Of a stretch of DNA of 64,000 nt, positions 61,030 through 64,000 are shown in pieces; the first letter of the stretch is position 1; each line of letters begins with the position of its first letter. The notes below the pieces were generated by a model. The model was not told the origin of the DNA and ran no database searches. It worked only from the letters and a program-made list of their open reading frames with translations. The position numbers and the translations under genes were made by a program. The DNA lies in assembly GCA_946481105.1 (NCBI GenBank), contig CAMLMM010000001.1:11800-75799 (forward strand), in the 5' to 3' direction. This stretch comes from an uncultured Alphaproteobacteria bacterium. GTDB lineage: Bacteria; Pseudomonadota; Alphaproteobacteria; Micavibrionales; Micavibrionaceae.

Positions 61030-62315
61030 ACCGCTTCGGGTGACGCTTGCACATTTTCGGCTTTGGGCGAGTCGTTATCAACCACAGATTTTTCCACACG
61101 TGTTGCACGAACAACTTTGTTTCGCCCGGTGCTTTTTGCTTCATACAGGGCCTCATCCGCCATTTTCAGGCTGGTTTCGACATCTTCTTTCAGAGTGGCC
61201 TCCACCGGAATAAACCCGATACTGACGGTATAATTAAGCGAGTCTGGCTTTGACCGCCCTTTATAGAAACATGGCGTCGACTGGATTTTCGCCCGCAGCC
61301 GGTCAAGCAGCAACGCCGCTTTGTCCGGATCGATATTGGTCAGAACGATAACAAACTCCTCACCGCCGAAACGGGCGACGATATCGGCCTGTCGCAGGGA
61401 CCGTTTGAGGATATTGGCAAAATGTTTCAGCACGACGTCCCCGACATCGTGACCATAATTGTCATTGATAGATTTGAATTTATCGAGGTCGCATACAGCC
61501 GCGACATAGGATTTTTTCTCCCGGGCTGCCGTATTCTGATAGGCTTCAACATCTTTCATGAACGCCCGGCGGTTGCGCAAACCGGTAAGCGGATCTTCAA
61601 GCGCCTGACGCAGAATTGTACGGTGATAGACATCCACTTTATGCGCCAGCGGACGGAAAATTAGCAGAGCCTCAAGCACCAGCACCATAATAATACCATA
61701 GGCCGCGTAACGCTCTATCTCATACAGCTCGTTCATTTCCTCAATCTGGATGGTCTGGTATTCGCCCAGAACGCGGTCCAGCAGTTTCGGCAGCATTTCA
61801 TCGGCAGATTTGCGCAGCGCCTTCAATGTTTCTTCTTTTTCCGGGCTGTCCACATAAGGCGAATACCCGGCGTAACGGTCGGCCGTTTCCAGGAATTGTT
61901 TGATATGCAGATTCAAACGCAACGGTTCTTCGCGCATACTGCGCACCAAAGTCTCTTTCGCCTTGCTGTTATATTCGCCGCTATCAAGATAGGTATTAAT
62001 CGTTACCTGCGCTTCTTTCAGATTTTCAATGGCGCGGGTGAAATAAAACTTATCGAAACTCTGCTTGTCGCGGTGATAGGACGTCACGAAATAGCTGACA
62101 TCGCGGATAAGTGCAGTTTCATGACCGATCAGATAGGATATTTCCTTGCTTTCGATCTGCTGCTCGGTCAGCAGGGACATGATGTTATGGCTGATGGTGG
62201 TTAGAAGGCCGATAACCAGAAAGGCCAGAACATAGGCACGCGTCAGCCAGACGGTCGGATCGTCACCGGCGCGGGAAAAAATCCCGCCAAACCATTTCTT
62301 TTTACCCGGCACCAT
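61026..62315 (-). CDS. membrane diguanylate cyclase
   Basis: 429 residues: helix near 23-45 (RAYVLAFLVIGLLTTISHNI), a helical periplasmic sensor of about 160 residues, a second helix near 205-225, then a GGDEF domain with FKSINDNYGHDVGDVVLKHF and ARFGGEEFVIVL. The inhibitory RxxD site (RQAD) lies five residues before GGEEF, so product feedback is likely. Together with the GGDEF-EAL protein at 39350 it is part of c-di-GMP control. Confidence 0.92.
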   Translation of the reverse strand: MVPGKKKWFGGIFSRAGDDPTVWLTRAYVLAFLVIGLLTTISHNIMSLLTEQQIESKEISYLIGHETALIRDVSYFVTSYHRDKQSFDKFYFTRAIENLKEAQVTINTYLDSGEYNSKAKETLVRSMREEPLRLNLHIKQFLETADRYAGYSPYVDSPEKEETLKALRKSADEMLPKLLDRVLGEYQTIQIEEMNELYEIERYAAYGIIMVLVLEALLIFRPLAHKVDVYHRTILRQALEDPLTGLRNRRAFMKDVEAYQNTAAREKKSYVAAVCDLDKFKSINDNYGHDVGDVVLKHFANILKRSLRQADIVARFGGEEFVIVLTNIDPDKAALLLDRLRAKIQSTPCFYKGRSKPDSLNYTVSIGFIPVEATLKEDVETSLKMADEALYEAKSTGRNKVVRATRVEKSVVDNDSPKAENVQASPEAV

Positions 62316-62454
62316 ACCGACCCCACAGACAATTCACAAAGAAATCTCCCCTTATGCATCATATCGGCGAAAGGTAAATTTTTTGGAAATTGCCGTCAGG
62401 GCTGGTTTTTAGTTACCAAATCGTTAATTTAATAGAGCTAGCCGGAGGTTCCAC

Positions 62455-62958
62455 ATGCTGTTTTCTCGCCTTTTCCACCTTGCCCTTATGTTGGGTATGA
62501 CATTGCCATCCCTTGCTTTCGCGCGTGATATCGGCGCGGTGAGTACGGCCTTTAAACTGATTGGCCCCAACCACAAAATTATCGTGACTGCCTTTGACGA
62601 TCCAAAAATCAAGGGCATCACCTGTTATGTCGCCCGGCCACGTACTGGGGGCATTTCCGGGGCGGTCGGTCTGGCGGAAGACCCGTCCATCGCCAGCGTG
62701 TCCTGTGCCCAGACCGGACCGATTGTTTACACTGCCAAAATTGAGTCCGACGATGAAGGCGAAAGCGTCTTTGATGAAAGCCGATCGCTGATTTTCAAAA
62801 CCCTCGATATCAAACGACTCTATGATAAAGAGAACCAGAGTCTCGTTTACGTGGTGCGCACCACCCGTATCATTGAAGGATCGCCGGATACTTCTATCGC
62901 CGTGGTCGCGCCCATGGTCTGGAACGGCACACCGCCCGGCGCACCGCAGTTGAAATAG
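62455..62958 (+). CDS. creA: CreA-family secreted protein
   Basis: 167 residues: signal peptide (ending LAFARD), then GAVSTAFKLIGPNHKIIVTA, FDDPKIKGITCYVARPRTGG, AEDPSIASVSCAQTGPI and SLVYVVRTTRIIEGSP, all matching CreA. Two conserved Cys probably pair. The function is not known. Confidence 0.93.
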   Translation: MLFSRLFHLALMLGMTLPSLAFARDIGAVSTAFKLIGPNHKIIVTAFDDPKIKGITCYVARPRTGGISGAVGLAEDPSIASVSCAQTGPIVYTAKIESDDEGESVFDESRSLIFKTLDIKRLYDKENQSLVYVVRTTRIIEGSPDTSIAVVAPMVWNGTPPGAPQLK

Positions 62959-62968
62959 CAGAAAAAAA

Positions 62969-62989
62969 GCAGCCGGTTGGCTGCTTTTT
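62969..62989. terminator. bidirectional terminator between creA and rplT
   Basis: A-run, GCAGCC, loop GGTT, GGCTGC, then TTTTT. It serves creA on the plus strand and rplT on the minus strand. Confidence 0.85.
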
Positions 62990-63011
62990 AATTCGTTATA
63001 TATCAACCTGA

Positions 63012-63389
63012 TTAAGCGGCTTTTTTCGCGGAATCGAGGGCTTTTTTTGCCTGGTCGAATACGGCTTTGAAAGCGGCACCATCATTCACGGCCAGTTCGG
63101 CCAGAACTTTACGGTCAACCATGATACCGGCTTTGTGGACACCGTCCATAAAGCGGGCATAGGTCAGGCCGTGCTGACGTGCAGCGGCGTTGATACGCTG
63201 AATCCACAGGCTGCGGAAATCACGTTTCTTGTTACGACGGTCACGGTACGCGTAACGGAGAGCTTTCTCCACGCGTTCCAGAGCAATCCGGTAACAATTG
63301 TGTGAACGGCCGCGGTAACCTTTGGCCAGTTTCAGGATTTTTACGTGGCGGGCATGGGCGCGCGGAGAACCTTTTTTAACGCGTGACAT
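63012..63389 (-). CDS. rplT: 50S ribosomal protein L20
   Basis: 125 residues: [60 protein letters not shown], and an Ala/Lys-rich tail. It follows rpmI by three bases. The tail ([15 protein letters not shown]) is slightly longer than in E. coli. Confidence 0.96.
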   Translation of the reverse strand: MSRVKKGSPRAHARHVKILKLAKGYRGRSHNCYRIALERVEKALRYAYRDRRNKKRDFRSLWIQRINAAARQHGLTYARFMDGVHKAGIMVDRKVLAELAVNDGAAFKAVFDQAKKALDSAKKAA

Positions 63390-63392
63390 ATT

Positions 63393-63653
63393 CTATTCTC
63401 CTTTAGCTGCCGCAGCACCAGGTGCCGGGTTGTGGTTGGTCTTCTTGAGGCCACGCGAATACGGCATGAAATTCTCAAGAATGATACGGCCGTCCATCTC
63501 CGCGAGGATAGATGTCCCGCGTGCTTTACGCTTCATGGATTTTGGCTTGTTCATCTGCATGTGACGCATTTTGGCAGGCTTGAATTTCACCTGACCAGAG
63601 CCGGTCACCATAAAGCGCTTTTTCGCGCTGCTCTTCGTCTTCATTTTCGGCAT
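63393..63653 (-). CDS. rpmI: 50S ribosomal protein L35 with C-terminal extension
   Basis: 86 residues; L35 is usually about 65. MPKMKTKSSAKKRFMVTGSG is the normal start and ENFMPYSRG would be the normal end. The extra tail (LKKTNHNPAPGAAAAKGE) is low-complexity. AGGAG lies seven bases before the ATG. infC, the usual upstream neighbour, is not in the remaining 347 bases. Confidence 0.92.
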   Translation of the reverse strand: MPKMKTKSSAKKRFMVTGSGQVKFKPAKMRHMQMNKPKSMKRKARGTSILAEMDGRIILENFMPYSRGLKKTNHNPAPGAAAAKGE

Positions 63654-63751
63654 TTTCGTCTCCTAAGTTAAAGTTACACGCCCCGATCTGTAAGTCCCCC
63701 CGCGAGGCAGCCGATTTTTCGCCAGCGGAGACAGGTCAGGGAACAGGCGGA

Positions 63752-63781
63752 GTTATACACAGGCCGCGTCCCGAAAGGCAA
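63752..63781 (-). promoter_or_regulatory. candidate rpmI-rplT promoter
   Basis: Minus strand: TTGCCT at 63781-63776, an 18-base spacer, TATAAC at 63757-63752. The start near 63745 would leave a leader of about 90 bases before rpmI. Confidence 0.45.
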
Positions 63782-64000
63782 GCATTTCTTTGCTGGAAAG
63801 CGAAATTTTCCTACAGAGCCCCCATCCTGACCTTCCTTCTTCGCCAAGGCTACGGCGGACAGGCCGCCGGAATGACGTATGGGGAAATTAGTCGTGGCGA
63901 ATGTGGCGCGCGTGGCGTTTTTTCATGATTTATCCTGTTTTTCACGAATTTCCCCGTAATTTATCCCTGAAAATAGCCGCATCGATGGTCCAGAGGAGCT
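63782..64000. other. 219 bases without a normal gene at the window end
   Basis: Together with the rpmI leader this makes 347 bases with no normal gene. It holds a 12-codon minus-strand ORF (63888-63926) and a hairpin CGGCGG/CCGCCG (63853-63869). Confidence 0.5.
63888..63926 (-). CDS. 12-codon basic micro-ORF (MKKRHARHIRHD)
   Basis: ATG at 63926 with AGGA six bases upstream, ending in TAA, then a hairpin at 63853-63869. RH recurs three times at three-residue spacing. It may be a leader peptide or a small protein, or chance; the length alone gives little weight. Confidence 0.25.
   Translation of the reverse strand: MKKRHARHIRHD

Noticed and set aside
1..64000. tRNA, rRNA, CRISPR, IS or phage genes
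   Set aside because: I looked for cloverleaf-like sequence, regular spaced repeats, transposase motifs and integrase motifs in the gaps and saw none.

Overview
The window looks like a chromosomal segment of a free-living alphaproteobacterium. The class assignment rests on gene content: SerC of the rhizobial/methanosarcinal type, a zf-CHCC zinc-finger protein, a DUF3108 protein, a YggT protein, and a two-domain PutA without a DNA-binding domain. Complete biosynthetic genes (dapD/dapE, pyrC, folD/folA, glmS/glmU, putA) argue against a reduced endosymbiont. A Rhodospirillales/Micavibrionales-like bacterium is my best guess, but it is only an inference. I saw no rRNA, tRNA, insertion sequence, phage gene or CRISPR array.

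Layout. 1-7.5 kb: end of the Lol lipoprotein-release transporter, serC, folD, unknown proteins, a candidate antisense-SD small RNA, and an aminotransferase. 7.5-20 kb: folA, an MscS channel, glmS-glmU (peptidoglycan/LPS precursors), dapD-dapE (lysine/DAP), degP and miaA. 19.7-31.3 kb (minus strand): the first block of an Icm/Dot-type (type IVB) secretion system, icmL/dotI, icmK/dotH, icmE/dotG, icmG/dotF-like, then after a terminator an icmC-like gene, two identical icmD-like genes, icmJ/dotN, icmB/dotO and a small membrane protein. 31.4-43 kb: gmk, SDR, ArsR-type regulator, two glycosyltransferases, an alpha/beta hydrolase, cysS, pyrC, a GGDEF-EAL protein and an RTX serralysin-like protease. 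43.1-49.9 kb (plus strand): the second T4BSS block, a DsbC/G-like thiol protein, an unknown helical protein, a lytic transglycosylase, dotD, dotC, dotB, icmT and a TcpQ-like periplasmic protein. 50-64 kb: rplJ-rplL with an attenuator-like leader, a response-regulator pair, a prepilin-like protein, ftsK, putA, xseA, a diguanylate cyclase, creA and rpmI-rplT.

How the T4BSS parts fit. DotC, DotD and DotH would form the outer-membrane part, DotG, DotF and DotI the inner-membrane and periplasm-spanning part, and DotB and DotO the ATPases. IcmJ/DotN belongs with the coupling complex, and the IcmC/IcmD/IcmT proteins are small membrane subunits. The coupling ATPase DotL, DotM, DotA, IcmF/DotU, IcmS/W and any relaxase are not in this window.

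The most unusual features are in the icmC-icmD stretch. A 12-base G tract lies inside the icmC-like reading frame, exactly between its IcmD-like first half and its IcmC-like second half. A loss or gain of one base truncates the protein, so this looks like a phase-variation switch in the core of a secretion machine. Immediately downstream is a perfect 449-bp direct tandem duplication that yields two identical icmD-like genes. The icmC-like protein itself contains three diverged copies of the same roughly 65-residue membrane module, so the locus encodes five such modules in a row.
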